64,000 nucleotides of DNA from Armatimonadota bacterium (GTDB taxonomy: Bacteria; Sysuimicrobiota; Sysuimicrobiia; Sysuimicrobiales; Humicultoraceae), in contig JAVKHP010000001.1 in the NCBI GenBank assembly GCA_031459855.1, forward strand, positions 2,501,906 to 2,565,905, given 5' to 3'. Below are positions 1 through 10,651 of this stretch, piece after piece; position 1 is the first letter of the stretch, and the number at the start of each line of letters is the position of its first letter. A program made the position numbers and the translations under genes. The notes below the pieces were generated by a model. It saw only the letters and a list, made by a program, of their open reading frames with translations, was not told the DNA's origin and did no database searches.

Positions 1-1
1 G

Positions 2-346
2 GCCTGCCACACCGGGCACGCGTCGTGCTTCTACCGTGATACAGGCGGATGCGAGCAGCGCGCCGCCGGCCCGGTGTTGCCACGCCTGGAGGCGGTGATC
101 GCCGACCGTCGCCGCGCGATGCCGTCCGGATCCTACACCGCGCGCCTCCTGGCGGGCGGCGTGGATGCCATCGGCGCCAAGGTGCGCGAAGAGGCCGAGG
201 AGGTGGTGCGGGCCGCGCGCGCGGAGTCCGACGACCGGGTGGCAGAGGAGGCGGCCGACCTAGTGTACCACCTCCTCGTCCTCCTGGCGGGCCGCGGCGT
301 GCCGCTGGCGCGCGTGCTCGACGTCCTGGCCGCACGTGGGGCGTAA
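2..346 (+). CDS. hisIE: Bifunctional HisI-HisE histidine biosynthesis protein, 5' truncated
   Basis: The reading frame is open from base 2 and lacks its start. The first residues read ACHTGHASCFYR, the metal-binding and catalytic signature at the end of phosphoribosyl-AMP cyclohydrolase (HisI). After a short linker comes a complete HisE (phosphoribosyl-ATP pyrophosphatase) domain of about 90 residues, with the helical KVREEAEE and EEAADLVYHLL segments typical of MazG-like pyrophosphatases. The protein therefore catalyses steps 2 and 3 of histidine synthesis in the cytoplasm. A GTG at 74 could start a free-standing HisE, but the uninterrupted HisI signature upstream in the same frame makes a fusion much more likely. 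It is convergent with the next gene, with only one base between the stops. Confidence 0.9.
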   Translation, partial: ACHTGHASCFYRDTGGCEQRAAGPVLPRLEAVIADRRRAMPSGSYTARLLAGGVDAIGAKVREEAEEVVRAARAESDDRVAEEAADLVYHLLVLLAGRGVPLARVLDVLAARGA

Positions 347-347
347 G

Positions 348-1502
348 TTAGGGCTCCTTTGGCCAGGGGCCGACCACGCCAGGGGCGGCCCACTCCATGC
401 TGGTCAGCTCCGCGACGGTCATCCGCTTGCCGGTCGGCACGCGCACCACACCCTTGCGGTCACGGATCGGCCCGGTGAACGGATCGAAGGCCGGAGGATT
501 CTTGGCCATCTGCGCGTGGCGGCGCATGACCAGGTCGTACACCGACAGCCGCCCCAGGTCGGGGGTCTGCACGGTCACCGCCTTCAGGCGGCCGACCCAC
601 TGGGGGTTGATCGGCTCGCCCATCTCGCATCCCAGCTCCACCGCGCCTTGGGCCAGGAGCCACCAGTAGTCGACCTTCTCGAGGTTCTCCGTGGTGTACG
701 TGCCCTGGTACACCTTTCGTAGGAAGTCCACGTAGATCTTGTCCCAGTGGACGAGCTGGCCCGAGAGACAGTGCTGGGGCGCGAACCGCTTCATGGGCGA
801 GTAGTGGCCGAAGCTGGGGAGGTTGCGCCGGGCCGCCACCTGCACCACGGTGGGCGAGTCCTCGGTGAAGGCGAAGACGTCGGCCCCCTCGGCGATCAGC
901 GCCTCGGCCGCCTCCTTGGCCGCAGCCGGGTTGAACCAGTCGTTGATCCAGCGCACGTGGACGGTGGCCCGCGGGTTGACCGCCCGCACCCCCAGCGCGA
1001 AGGCGTCGATGTGCCGCTTCACCTCCGAGATGGGATGGGCCCCCACGTAGGCGATCTTGCCGCTGCGGGTGACGGCCCCGGCCATCAGGCCGTTCAGGTA
1101 GTAGACCTGGTAGAAGTCGGCCATGTAGGTGGCCATGTTGGGCGCCCGCTTGAACCCCGAGGCGTGCGCGAAGATGTGGTTGGGGTAGCGCCTGGCGGCC
1201 GCCAGCGTGCCGTCCATGAAGCCGAAGCTGGTGGTGAAGATGACCCGCGCGCCCTGCTGGATCAGCTTGTCGATGAACAGCGTCTCCTGCCCCTCCTTGA
1301 CGCTCTCGATGAACACCGTCTCGAGCCAGGGGAGCTGCTGTTCCGCCTTCCTCCGCCCCACATCATGGGCGTGGGTCCACCCGTAGTCGCCGATGGGCCC
1401 CACGTAGATGAAGCCGGCCTTCAGCTTCCGCTGCTGCGCCCCGCCCGCAGCGGTCAGGCTGCCGAGCAGCAGCGCAACGACCACCGCCACCGTCCACCGC
1501 AT
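348..1502 (-). CDS. BMP-family ABC transporter substrate-binding protein (nucleoside-type)
   Basis: The 384-residue product is an extracytoplasmic binding protein of the BMP/Med (PnrA) family, which binds purine nucleosides for ABC uptake. The start at 1502 is chosen because a strong Shine-Dalgarno (AAAGGAGG) lies six bases upstream; an upstream in-frame ATG at 1553 lacks this. Residues 1-22 form a Sec signal peptide (MRWTVAVVVALLLG) ending near GGAQQ. There is no lipobox cysteine, unlike the lipoproteins usual for this family in monoderms. The mature part opens with AGFIYVGPIGDYGW, typical of the family. It is the last gene of the minus-strand transporter set, after two permeases and an ATPase, and hpt lies just upstream of those. 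Confidence 0.9.
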   Translation of the reverse strand: MRWTVAVVVALLLGSLTAAGGAQQRKLKAGFIYVGPIGDYGWTHAHDVGRRKAEQQLPWLETVFIESVKEGQETLFIDKLIQQGARVIFTTSFGFMDGTLAAARRYPNHIFAHASGFKRAPNMATYMADFYQVYYLNGLMAGAVTRSGKIAYVGAHPISEVKRHIDAFALGVRAVNPRATVHVRWINDWFNPAAAKEAAEALIAEGADVFAFTEDSPTVVQVAARRNLPSFGHYSPMKRFAPQHCLSGQLVHWDKIYVDFLRKVYQGTYTTENLEKVDYWWLLAQGAVELGCEMGEPINPQWVGRLKAVTVQTPDLGRLSVYDLVMRRHAQMAKNPPAFDPFTGPIRDRKGVVRVPTGKRMTVAELTSMEWAAPGVVGPWPKEP

Positions 1503-1792
1503 GGTGCGCCTCCTTTCGCTGGTCCTCCCGACTCGCTGGTCCTCCCGCCGCATTCGCCCTCTGGACCACGATACGCCCTGCGGGCGCGCTTACCTGCCGG
1601 CCCGCGGCGGGCCGACAGGCATCGGGACCGTCCGACGGCCGCGCCGGAGAGACCTACCGCCTGACATCTACCGCCCGCCCGTGCCGGTGCGGACGTTGCG
1701 GGGCGTACGCCGTCAGGCGGCGTCGCGGTGCTCACGTGCCCCGCCCGTGTCGGCACACACCCTGCGGGACGCAGGCACGGGCGCAAGGGCCA
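1503..1792. other. Intergenic region between permease and binding-protein genes
   Basis: About 290 bases without a credible gene. Besides the tandem repeat near 1516-1547, I see a small hairpin (ACGCCG and CGGCGT around a TCAGG loop, near 1707-1723). It could act as a processing or attenuation site between the permease and binding-protein cistrons. There is no T-run, so it is not a clear intrinsic terminator, and I see no promoter. Confidence 0.4.
1516..1547 (-). repeat. Tandem 15-bp repeat upstream of the BMP binding-protein start
   Basis: TCGCTGGTCCTCCCG occurs twice (1516-1530 and 1533-1547), 17 bases apart, directly before the binding-protein start. On the coding strand each copy contains GGGAGGACC, so the mRNA has two extra Shine-Dalgarno-like sequences upstream of the real one. 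This may be a slippage duplication. Confidence 0.6.
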
Positions 1793-2653
1793 TCATCGTT
1801 CCCCGGGCGCCCACGGCACCCCCAGGGCCTCCGGTGCCCCCTGGCCCCGCTGCCGGCGCGCCATGACGGCCAGCGCCGCGATGGTGAAGGCGAAGGGGAG
1901 CATGCGCAGGAACTCCGGTGGGATCTGCGCCTGCAGCCGGAACGACAGGAAGAACAGGGCACCGTACAGGAAGGTGCCCGCGACGGCACGCAGGGGGTCC
2001 CAGCCGGCGAAGATCGCCAGCGCGATGGCGATCCACCCCAGCCCGGCAGTCATCCCCTCGGTCCACGACGGCCGGTAAGCGACCGACAGGAACCCGCCGG
2101 CCACCCCGGCCAGGACGCCGCCGAACACCACGGCGGCATAGCGCACCAGGATCACGTTCACGCCGGCGGCTGCGGCCGCGGCGGGCGCCTCGCCCACCGA
2201 GCGGAGCACCAGGCCCAGGCGCGTGTGGTACAGCGCGCCCCACAGCACGACCGCAAGCCCCAGACCCAGGTACGTCAGCGCCGAAACCTCCGGCAACGTG
2301 GTGAGGAGGGGGATGCCTTCCCAGCCGCGGCCCAGCACGCCAGCCGCGCCCAGGCCGAACATCGCCAACGCCAGGCCCGAGACGTACTGGTTGCCGCGCA
2401 GCGTGATGGCCACCACCGCATGCAGGAACGCCGCAGCACCGCCGGCCGCGGCAGCCGCCAGCAGCCCCAGCACGGGGTGGCCCGTGGTGTGCGCCACCGC
2501 GAAGGCGAAGAAGGCGCCAAGGATCATCATGCCTTCCACGCCCAGGTTGACCACGCCGCTCCGCTCGGCGTAGATCTCGCCCAGCGACGCCCACAGCAGG
2601 GGTGTGCCCACGGCCAGAGCGCGGACGACGGTCGTGAGGACGTAGTCGATCAC
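1793..2653 (-). CDS. ABC transporter permease, nucleoside/BMP type (NupQ-like)
   Basis: This 286-residue protein is very hydrophobic, with about eight to nine predicted membrane segments. It belongs to the BPD_transp_2 permease family that pairs with BMP binding proteins. The stretch EIYAERSGVVNLGVEGMMI is the family hallmark near the N-terminus. The start is a GTG at 2653 whose codon overlaps the stop of the preceding permease gene (GTGA), implying translational coupling. With its neighbour it should form the heterodimeric channel. The C-terminal tail (RRQRGQGAPEALG) is cytoplasmic and basic. Confidence 0.92.
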   Translation of the reverse strand: MIDYVLTTVVRALAVGTPLLWASLGEIYAERSGVVNLGVEGMMILGAFFAFAVAHTTGHPVLGLLAAAAAGGAAAFLHAVVAITLRGNQYVSGLALAMFGLGAAGVLGRGWEGIPLLTTLPEVSALTYLGLGLAVVLWGALYHTRLGLVLRSVGEAPAAAAAAGVNVILVRYAAVVFGGVLAGVAGGFLSVAYRPSWTEGMTAGLGWIAIALAIFAGWDPLRAVAGTFLYGALFFLSFRLQAQIPPEFLRMLPFAFTIAALAVMARRQRGQGAPEALGVPWAPGER

Positions 2654-3800
2654 CGTCGGTGCGCTCCCCCCACGCCCGTGGCGGCCGTGCTCTCGTTGCC
2701 GGCGGCCACCAGCGCCGGTGCGCCCGCACGCGGGACCCCCGTCCAGCGGACGCGGTACGCGAGCAGCCGCTCGCTGCCGATGAGGAAGAAGAGGATCAGC
2801 CCGTTGAACATCAAGGTCACCTGGAACGGGAGCTGCAGGGCGACCTTCATGACGTCGCCGCTGGTGAAGATCCACCCCAGGAAGAGGGCGGTGAGCACCG
2901 CGGCCAGCGGGTGCCCGCGCGCCAGCCACGCCACGATGATGGCGGCGTAGCCGTACCCCGCCGACACCTGGGAGGGCGAGAGCAACTTGTGGTGGATGCC
3001 CGCCACCTCGCCCGCCCCGGCCAGGCCGGCCAGCCCGGCCGAGAGCACCACTGCCGCCAGGGTCGTCCGCGCGGCGTCGATGCCGGCGTAGCGCGCTGCG
3101 TGCGGGTTCTGGCCCAGCACGCGGATCTCGAAGCCCAGGCGCGTCCGGGCCAGCAGGAATGCGAGCCCGCCTGCCGCCAGCAGTCCCACCGCCAGCGTCG
3201 GCCAGTGGACGTGCGTGCCCGGGATCACCGGCAGCCACGCGGGCTGCGGAAACGTGTCGGTGTACGCGAACCCGAAGACCGCCGTGCCCTTCCACGGGCC
3301 GTGGATCAACCATTCCACGAGGAAGAGGGCGATGTAGTTCATCATGAGGGTCGTGATGACCTCGTTCACCTCGAGGCCCAACCGCAACCACGCGGGCACC
3401 AGGCTCCACGCCGCGCCGGCCGCGAACCCGGCGGCGAACAGCACGGGAATCGACCACGGCCCTGCGGGGACGAACAACGCAACGCCCGTCGCGCCCACGG
3501 CGCCCGCCAGCAGCTGGCCCTCGGCACCGATGTTCCAGAACTGGGCGCGAAACGCGACGACCAGACCCGCGCCGCACAGCAGCAAGGGGATTGACTGGCG
3601 GAGGATCTCTGGCGCGGCGCGCGGATCGGCCAGGGTGCCGGCGAACATCGCGCGGTAGACTGCCACGGGCGAGAGCCCAAACGCCCAGAACAGCGCGGCC
3701 GAGGCCGCCAGCGCCGCGGCGACGGCGCCGGCCGAGACCGCCAGCACCCAGGCGCCCGAGGGCGCCGCCACCGGTTCGATCGCCACCGGACCGAGGCGCT

Positions 3801-3804
<4 letters not shown>
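2650..3804 (-). CDS. ABC transporter permease, nucleoside/BMP type (NupP-like)
   Basis: The 384-residue membrane protein is the larger partner permease of a BMP-type nucleoside importer. Signature segments are FWNIGAEGQLLAGA and LEVNEVITTLMMNYIALF, which match the NupP/YufP branch of BPD_transp_2 permeases. About nine to ten hydrophobic segments are visible. The start is a GTG at 3804 that overlaps the ATPase stop as GTGA, and its own stop overlaps the next permease start in the same way. ATPase, permease and permease are thus a strictly coupled unit. Confidence 0.92.
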
Positions 3805-5297
<1,493 letters not shown>

Positions 5298-5343
5298 GCC
5301 GGCGGATTCTGCGCGCCAGGCAGCGGCCCCTGCGCCGCGCTCC

Positions 5344-5889
5344 TCAGGCCCCGGCGGGATCGGCCCGCAACACGCCCACGTAGGGCAGGTTGCGGTAGAG
5401 CTGGCGGTAGTCGAGCCCGTAGCCCACCACGAAGACGTCGGGGATCTCGAAGCCGCGGTAGCGGATGGGCAGCGTCTCCACCAGCCGCCGCACGCGCTTG
5501 TCCAGCAGCGTGCAGATAGCCAGGTCGGCCGGGTCCCGCGCCTGCAGGGCGCGCACCAGGTAGGACGCCGTCAGCCCGGTGTCGATGATGTCCTCCACCA
5601 GCAGCACCGACCGCCCGGTGATCTCCTCGTCCAGGTCCTTGAGCAACCGGACGACGCCCGTGGGGCCCTTGCCCCCGCGGTAGGAGCTGATGGCCAGGAA
5701 ATCGATGGTCACCGGGATCTCCAGCGCGCGGGTGAGGTCCGTGAGGAAGTAGACGCCGCCCTTGAGCACCGTCACGACCAGGAGGTCGCGTCCGGCGTAG
5801 TCGCGGCTGATGGCGGCCGCCAGCTCGCCCACTCGGGTCCGGATCTCGGCCTCCGTGAAGAGGACGTCGATGGGTGCCGTGACCATCAC
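5344..5889 (-). CDS. hpt: Hypoxanthine(-guanine) phosphoribosyltransferase
   Basis: The 181-residue enzyme converts hypoxanthine or guanine plus PRPP to IMP or GMP in the cytoplasm. The PRPP-binding loop LLVEDIIDTGLTASYL and the flexible-loop region ISSYRGGKGPTG match bacterial Hpt, and the length is normal. A GTG at 5889 is immediately followed by an ATG at 5886, and either may be the start. No good Shine-Dalgarno is visible, so it may be translationally coupled to the upstream small gene that ends at 5924. It lies just upstream of the nucleoside transporter, which suggests a purine uptake and salvage unit. Confidence 0.93.
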   Translation of the reverse strand: MMVTAPIDVLFTEAEIRTRVGELAAAISRDYAGRDLLVVTVLKGGVYFLTDLTRALEIPVTIDFLAISSYRGGKGPTGVVRLLKDLDEEITGRSVLLVEDIIDTGLTASYLVRALQARDPADLAICTLLDKRVRRLVETLPIRYRGFEIPDVFVVGYGLDYRQLYRNLPYVGVLRADPAGA

Positions 5890-5923
5890 GGTCGCCGGAG
5901 GGCGGTGCGGGCGGGTGGCGGGG

Positions 5924-6268
5924 TCACCGGCTGCGCACCGGGTGCAGGCCGTACTTGGCCAGCAGGTTGCGGTAGTCGCGACCGTAGAAGATCTTGACGC
6001 GCACCTCGGGGTACAGTTCCCGCATGCGCCGCAGCTTACGGTTCTTTCGGGTGACCAGGCTCTGCTTGAGGGTCGTGAGCTCGACGTAGAGGTCGAGATC
6101 GGGCAGGTAGAAGTCGGGGCTGAAGCTCTCGATCACCCGGCCCTGCGCGTCCCACTGGAGCGGGAAGGAGCGAGGCTCGTACTCCCAGCGGATGCCGTAG
6201 AAGTCCAGGATCCGCGCGAACTCCGCCTCGCTTTCGTGGGCGAAACGGACGCCCGGCCGTACTGCCAT
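5924..6268 (-). CDS. Small protein resembling PD-(D/E)XK nuclease fold, function unknown
   Basis: This 114-residue protein is not one I can name. The centre reads SFSPDFYLPDLDLYVELT, the strand-turn-strand arrangement of PD-(D/E)XK nucleases: an Asp in PDFYLP and a Glu in VELT. The usual Lys two residues after the Glu is a Thr, so activity is uncertain. The C-terminal half is basic (TRKNRKLRRMRELYP) and could contact nucleic acid. The start at 6268 is favoured over an upstream in-frame ATG at 6304 because a promoter lies between them. It heads the hpt-transporter group on the minus strand; the 34-base gap to hpt suggests co-transcription. Confidence 0.6.
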   Translation of the reverse strand: MAVRPGVRFAHESEAEFARILDFYGIRWEYEPRSFPLQWDAQGRVIESFSPDFYLPDLDLYVELTTLKQSLVTRKNRKLRRMRELYPEVRVKIFYGRDYRNLLAKYGLHPVRSR

Positions 6269-6275
6269 TGCCCTG

Positions 6276-6304
6276 AGTATAGGGAGTCCGCCCGTCGGCC
6301 GCAA
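6276..6304 (-). promoter_or_regulatory. Promoter giving a leaderless or near-leaderless transcript
   Basis: On the minus strand TTGCGG (6304-6299) and TATACT (6281-6276) are separated by 17 bases. The -10 ends seven bases before the ATG at 6268, so transcription should begin at or next to the start codon. No Shine-Dalgarno is present, consistent with leaderless translation. Confidence 0.6.
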
Positions 6305-6396
6305 GCCGGCCGTGGGTCGGGTTCCCTCCTCGTCGGGTCCTGTCGGGTCCTTGTGCCAGGTTCGCGGCCTCAGGGTGCGGGGCAGGCGCAGGGGTG

Positions 6397-6405
6397 TGGT
6401 ACAAT
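6397..6405 (+). promoter_or_regulatory. Extended -10 promoter for the HEAT-repeat gene
   Basis: TGGTACAAT is an extended -10 (TGN followed by TACAAT) in an AT-rich island within very GC-rich sequence. There is no good -35 at the expected distance. Transcription would begin near 6412, leaving a leader of about 75 bases before the ATG at 6486. Confidence 0.5.
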
Positions 6406-6485
6406 ACTTATTAAAGCAGGCCCGCCAGGACCGCCCGGGCGCGGGTGGGCGGTACTCGTGTGTCTACATCAGGGGGAGTCTGTAC

Positions 6486-7649
6486 ATGCCGGAGGCCGCC
6501 AGGGCCGAGGAGCTACAACGCTATCTCCGGCAATTGGAGAGCCACGACGTCACCGTCCGGAGCGACGCGGCCCATGCGCTGGGCAAGCTCGGCGACGAGG
6601 CCGCGGTGACGGCCCTTGCGCGGGCGCTCCAGGACCCCGACGAGTACGTGCGCAAGAGCGCGGTGATGGCGCTGCGGCGCATCGGCGGTGCCGCTGCGGC
6701 CGAGGCGTTGCGCACCGCGCTGGGCGACCGCAGCGAGCAGGTCGTCCTGCAGGCTGTCAACGGCCTGCGGGACATGCGGGACCGGGGGGCGGTGGAGCCG
6801 CTGATCCGCGTGCTGGGGCGCCGCGAGCGGTCGCTGCAGCTGGCCGCGACCGAAGCCCTGGTGCGGATCGGCCCCGACGCCGTGCCCGCACTGCTAGCGG
6901 CCTTCGAGGACAAGAACCTCCGGCGCAAGCTTGGCGCCACCGTGATGAAGATCCTGGTGGACATCGGCCCGCGGGCCGTCGACGCGCTGCTGCAGGCGCT
7001 GCACCACGAGAGCCAAGTCATCCAGGTCACGGCCTTGACCGTGCTGGGGCGCGTGGGCGACAGCCGCATCGTGAAGCCCCTCGTCGAGCTGTTCCTGCGG
7101 GACCCGCGGATGCAGGAAGCGGTGGTGGCGACGCTGGCGCGGCTGGAAGAGCGCGGCGTCGTCGAGCCGGGTGAGGGGGGCCACGGGGACCGGGAGGTGT
7201 ACCCCCCGCGCGCCGTCGTCGAGGCCTTCGCCGCGCACCCGCGGGGCGAGGTCGTCGAGCAGCTGCGCCTGGCCCTCGAGAACCCCATGCCGAAGGTGCG
7301 GCGGTTCGCGCTGCGCGTCCTGTTCGCCCTGTTCGGCGAAGGCGCCGCGGACCAGTTCGTCACCTCGCTGGACGACGACGACGTGGAGGTCAAGCGGCTG
7401 GCCATCAAGATCCTGGGCAAGCTGCGGGACAAGCGGGTGATCGAGCCCCTGGTCGCCCTGCTCCAGAAGGAAGGCGGCGAGCACGTGGAGGACGCGGTGT
7501 GGAACACCCTCAAGGTGCTCACCGACCTCCGCGAGTTCGAGCAGCTCCGCGCGCGCGTCGCCAAGGAGCGGGCCGGCGCCCGGCCCAGCGTGCGCAAGGT
7601 GCGGTCCGAGCGCGACCTGTCTCCGGACTGGTGGCGCGAGCAAGACTAG
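6486..7649 (+). CDS. HEAT-repeat protein
   Basis: The 387-residue product is built almost entirely of roughly 31-residue HEAT / PBS-lyase-type helical repeats, for example SDAAHALGKLGDEAAVTALARAL, here split by position across residues 20-45, and again at about 50-75, 80-105, 110-135 and 270-330. There is no signal peptide or membrane segment, so it is a cytoplasmic scaffold; no enzymatic motif is visible. A charged linker (EEGHGDRE-like, about residues 225-245) separates two repeat blocks. The start at 6486 has an AGGGGGAG Shine-Dalgarno. The partner is unknown. It lies divergently from the nuclease-like gene. Confidence 0.8.
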   Translation: MPEAARAEELQRYLRQLESHDVTVRSDAAHALGKLGDEAAVTALARALQDPDEYVRKSAVMALRRIGGAAAAEALRTALGDRSEQVVLQAVNGLRDMRDRGAVEPLIRVLGRRERSLQLAATEALVRIGPDAVPALLAAFEDKNLRRKLGATVMKILVDIGPRAVDALLQALHHESQVIQVTALTVLGRVGDSRIVKPLVELFLRDPRMQEAVVATLARLEERGVVEPGEGGHGDREVYPPRAVVEAFAAHPRGEVVEQLRLALENPMPKVRRFALRVLFALFGEGAADQFVTSLDDDDVEVKRLAIKILGKLRDKRVIEPLVALLQKEGGEHVEDAVWNTLKVLTDLREFEQLRARVAKERAGARPSVRKVRSERDLSPDWWREQD

Positions 7650-7767
7650 GCCTCCCCGCCCAGGGCCGCGTGGCCTGCACCGGCTCGACCCGTTCTGGGA
7701 CACGCGGGGTCCCGGGCGGCGGTCGGCGCCACGCGCGCTGGGTGTGCGCGCCGCCAGTAGACGGCCG

Positions 7768-8120
7768 ATGATCCCGGTGATCGTCCTCAGTACCGCTGCC
7801 AGCCTCGACGAGGCCACGCGGATCGCCGACGCCCTGGTGGAGGAGCGCCTGGCGGCCTGCGTGACCGTCGTGCCAGGGGCACGGTCGGTCTACCGCTGGC
7901 AGGGGCGCGTGGAGCACGCCGACGAGGTGCTCCTGGTGGTCAAGACCGTGGCGGCGCGTCTCGAGGCGCTGACCGCGCGGGTGCGTGCGCTGCACTCCTA
8001 CGAGGTGCCCGAGGTGGTGGCGGTGCCGGTCACGGGCGGATGGCCGCCCTACCTGGCGTGGCTGGCCGGCGAGGTCAGCGCAGCCGACGGCGGCCCTGTG
8101 CCCGCGGGCGGAGCCGCGCC

Positions 8121-8124
<4 letters not shown>
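7768..8124 (+). CDS. cutA: CutA1-like divalent-cation tolerance protein
   Basis: The 118-residue protein matches CutA1, a trimeric cytoplasmic protein that binds divalent copper. Family motifs are VLSTAASLDEATRIADALV, ERLAACVTVVPGARSVYRW and EVLLVVKT, with YEVPEVVAVPV near the end. The start at 7768 is chosen because homologous sequence begins at MIPVIVL; an in-frame ATG at 7744 would add eight unrelated residues. The stop overlaps the start of surE as GTGA. The physiological role of CutA in bacteria is not well settled. Confidence 0.9.
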
Positions 8125-8888
<764 letters not shown>

Positions 8889-9027
8889 CCACCGCGGGGC
8901 GCAGGGGCGTCCCGTGTGCCCGGGTGCGGCGGGAGGCGGGCAGGAATTCTCCCGAGCACGGAGAACACCGCTGCGACGCCGGACGGCGTCGACGTGGCAG
9001 GCGTCGGACTCTTCCGTCGGAGCGCGC

Positions 9028-9714
9028 ATGGTCCAGTTTGACGGCGTCGGCAAGCGGTATTTCCCCGGGGTCATCGCTCTCCAGGACGTCACGGTCCACA
9101 TCGCGGCCGGCGAGTTCGTCTTCCTGGTCGGTCCCACGGGCAGCGGGAAGTCCACGTTCCTCAAGCTGATCCAGCGCGTGGAACGTCCCACCACGGGCCG
9201 TGTCGTCGTGGACGGCGTGGACGTCGGGGCGCTGGCCGCTGCGGAGGTGCCCTACTTCCGGCGCCGGCTGGGCGTGGTCTTCCAGGAGTTCAAGTTGCTG
9301 CCGGGCCGCACGGTGGCCGGCAACGTCGCGTTCGCCCTGGAGGTGACGGGCGCCGACCCCCTCGAGATCACCCCCCGCGTGCACTGGGCGTTGGAGGTGG
9401 TCGGCCTGGCCGACCGCGCGCACGCGCTCCCCGCCAGCCTCTCGGGTGGCGAGCAGCAGCGAGCGGCCATCGCGCGGGCCATCGTCAACCGGCCGCGAGT
9501 GCTGCTGGCCGACGAACCCACGGGCAACCTCGACCCCGAGGCGGCGTGGGAGATCATGCACCTGCTCAGCGAGATCAACCGGCGGGGAACGACGGTGATC
9601 GTGACCACCCACAACCCCACCCTGGTGGACATCCTTCGGCGGCGGGTGGTGGAACTGCGGGGAGGGCGCGTGGTCCGCGATGAGCACCGAGGTCTCTACG
9701 CCCCCGCGCGCTGA
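9028..9714 (+). CDS. ftsE: Cell division ATP-binding protein FtsE
   Basis: The 228-residue ABC ATPase partners with FtsX at the division site, where ATP hydrolysis switches on peptidoglycan hydrolases outside the membrane. It has Walker A GPTGSGKST (about residues 35-43), signature LSGGEQQRAAIARAI, Walker B VLLADEPTGNLD and switch His in TTHN. FQEFKLLP at the Q-loop is characteristic of FtsE. The start at 9028 fits the family length. Its 3' end overlaps ftsX by 35 bases in another frame. Confidence 0.95.
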   Translation: MVQFDGVGKRYFPGVIALQDVTVHIAAGEFVFLVGPTGSGKSTFLKLIQRVERPTTGRVVVDGVDVGALAAAEVPYFRRRLGVVFQEFKLLPGRTVAGNVAFALEVTGADPLEITPRVHWALEVVGLADRAHALPASLSGGEQQRAAIARAIVNRPRVLLADEPTGNLDPEAAWEIMHLLSEINRRGTTVIVTTHNPTLVDILRRRVVELRGGRVVRDEHRGLYAPAR

Positions 9715-10651
9715 GCCCCGACCGGGCGGGCTGTCCGGCCGACCGCCCGCATCCGGTCGACGGCCGACGAGCCGCCGGCAGCGCGGGGCGGCGGTGCGGG
9801 AGGCGCTGGCGGCCATGCGCCGGGGCGGCCTGATGACGCTCGCCGCCACGACCACGATGCTCGTAGCGCTGGCGGTCGCCGGCGGCGGGGCGCTGGTGTC
9901 GGCGAACCTGGTGCACCTGGCGACCCTCCTTGAGGACCAGGTGGAAGTGGTGGTTCTGCTGCGCGACGGGCTCACTGCGGCGCAGCAGCATCGCACGCTG
10001 GCCGCGGTCGAGGCCCTCCCGGGCGTACGCCGCGCCGTGCTGGTCGGGCGTGCCGAGGCCCTGCGTCGCCTTCAGGCCACCTACGGCATGCCCGCCTCCC
10101 TGGCCGCGTCGTTGCCGTCGAACCCGCTGCCCGACTCCATCGAGGTGCGGGTGCGCGATGCGGCGCGGATTCGCGAGGTGGCCGAGGCGACTCGCCGGCT
10201 TCCCGGTGTCGACGACGTCGTCTTCGGCACGCCGGTGGTCGACCGCGTGGTGGCCGTGACCCGGGCCGTGCGGGTCAGCGCCGCGGCCGTTGCGGGCGTC
10301 CTGGCGGCCGCGGCCCTGCTGATCATCACGAACACGATCCGCCTGACGGTGTCGGCGCGACGGCAGGAGATCGAGATCATGACCCTCGTGGGCGCCACGC
10401 CCGGGTTCATCCGCGGGCCGTTCCTGTGGGAAGGTGCCCTGCAGGGCGCGCTCGCCGCGGCAGCGGCCAGCTGCCTGCTGGGCGCCGGGTACGCCTGGCT
10501 GGCCGCCCGGGTCGACGCCTCGCTACCGTTCCTTCCGCTGTTGCCCCCGCCCGCGGTCCTGCCCGGCGTGCTCGCGCTGGTCTGGGCCGTGGGGATCGCC
10601 GTGGGCATTGTCGGTAGCGCCCTGGGGCTGCGCCGGTACCTGGTCCTGTGA
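9680..10651 (+). CDS. ftsX: Cell division protein FtsX
   Basis: The 323-residue integral membrane protein has a Pro/Arg-rich cytoplasmic N-terminus of about 50 residues. One membrane helix follows (about 55-80), then an extracytoplasmic domain of roughly 110 residues and three C-terminal helices with the FtsX-type segment LIITNTIRLTVSARRQEIEIM. It transmits FtsE ATPase cycles to the extracellular hydrolase encoded next. The end of the gene, including the stop, is duplicated 75 bases downstream. The last codons and the next start overlap as GTGA. Confidence 0.93.
   Translation: MSTEVSTPPRAEPRPGGLSGRPPASGRRPTSRRQRGAAVREALAAMRRGGLMTLAATTTMLVALAVAGGGALVSANLVHLATLLEDQVEVVVLLRDGLTAAQQHRTLAAVEALPGVRRAVLVGRAEALRRLQATYGMPASLAASLPSNPLPDSIEVRVRDAARIREVAEATRRLPGVDDVVFGTPVVDRVVAVTRAVRVSAAAVAGVLAAAALLIITNTIRLTVSARRQEIEIMTLVGATPGFIRGPFLWEGALQGALAAAAASCLLGAGYAWLAARVDASLPFLPLLPPPAVLPGVLALVWAVGIAVGIVGSALGLRRYLVL

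Noticed and set aside
1700-1740. Intrinsic terminator between the permease and BMP binding-protein genes
   Set aside because: Only a short hairpin is present and there is no T-run on the coding strand.
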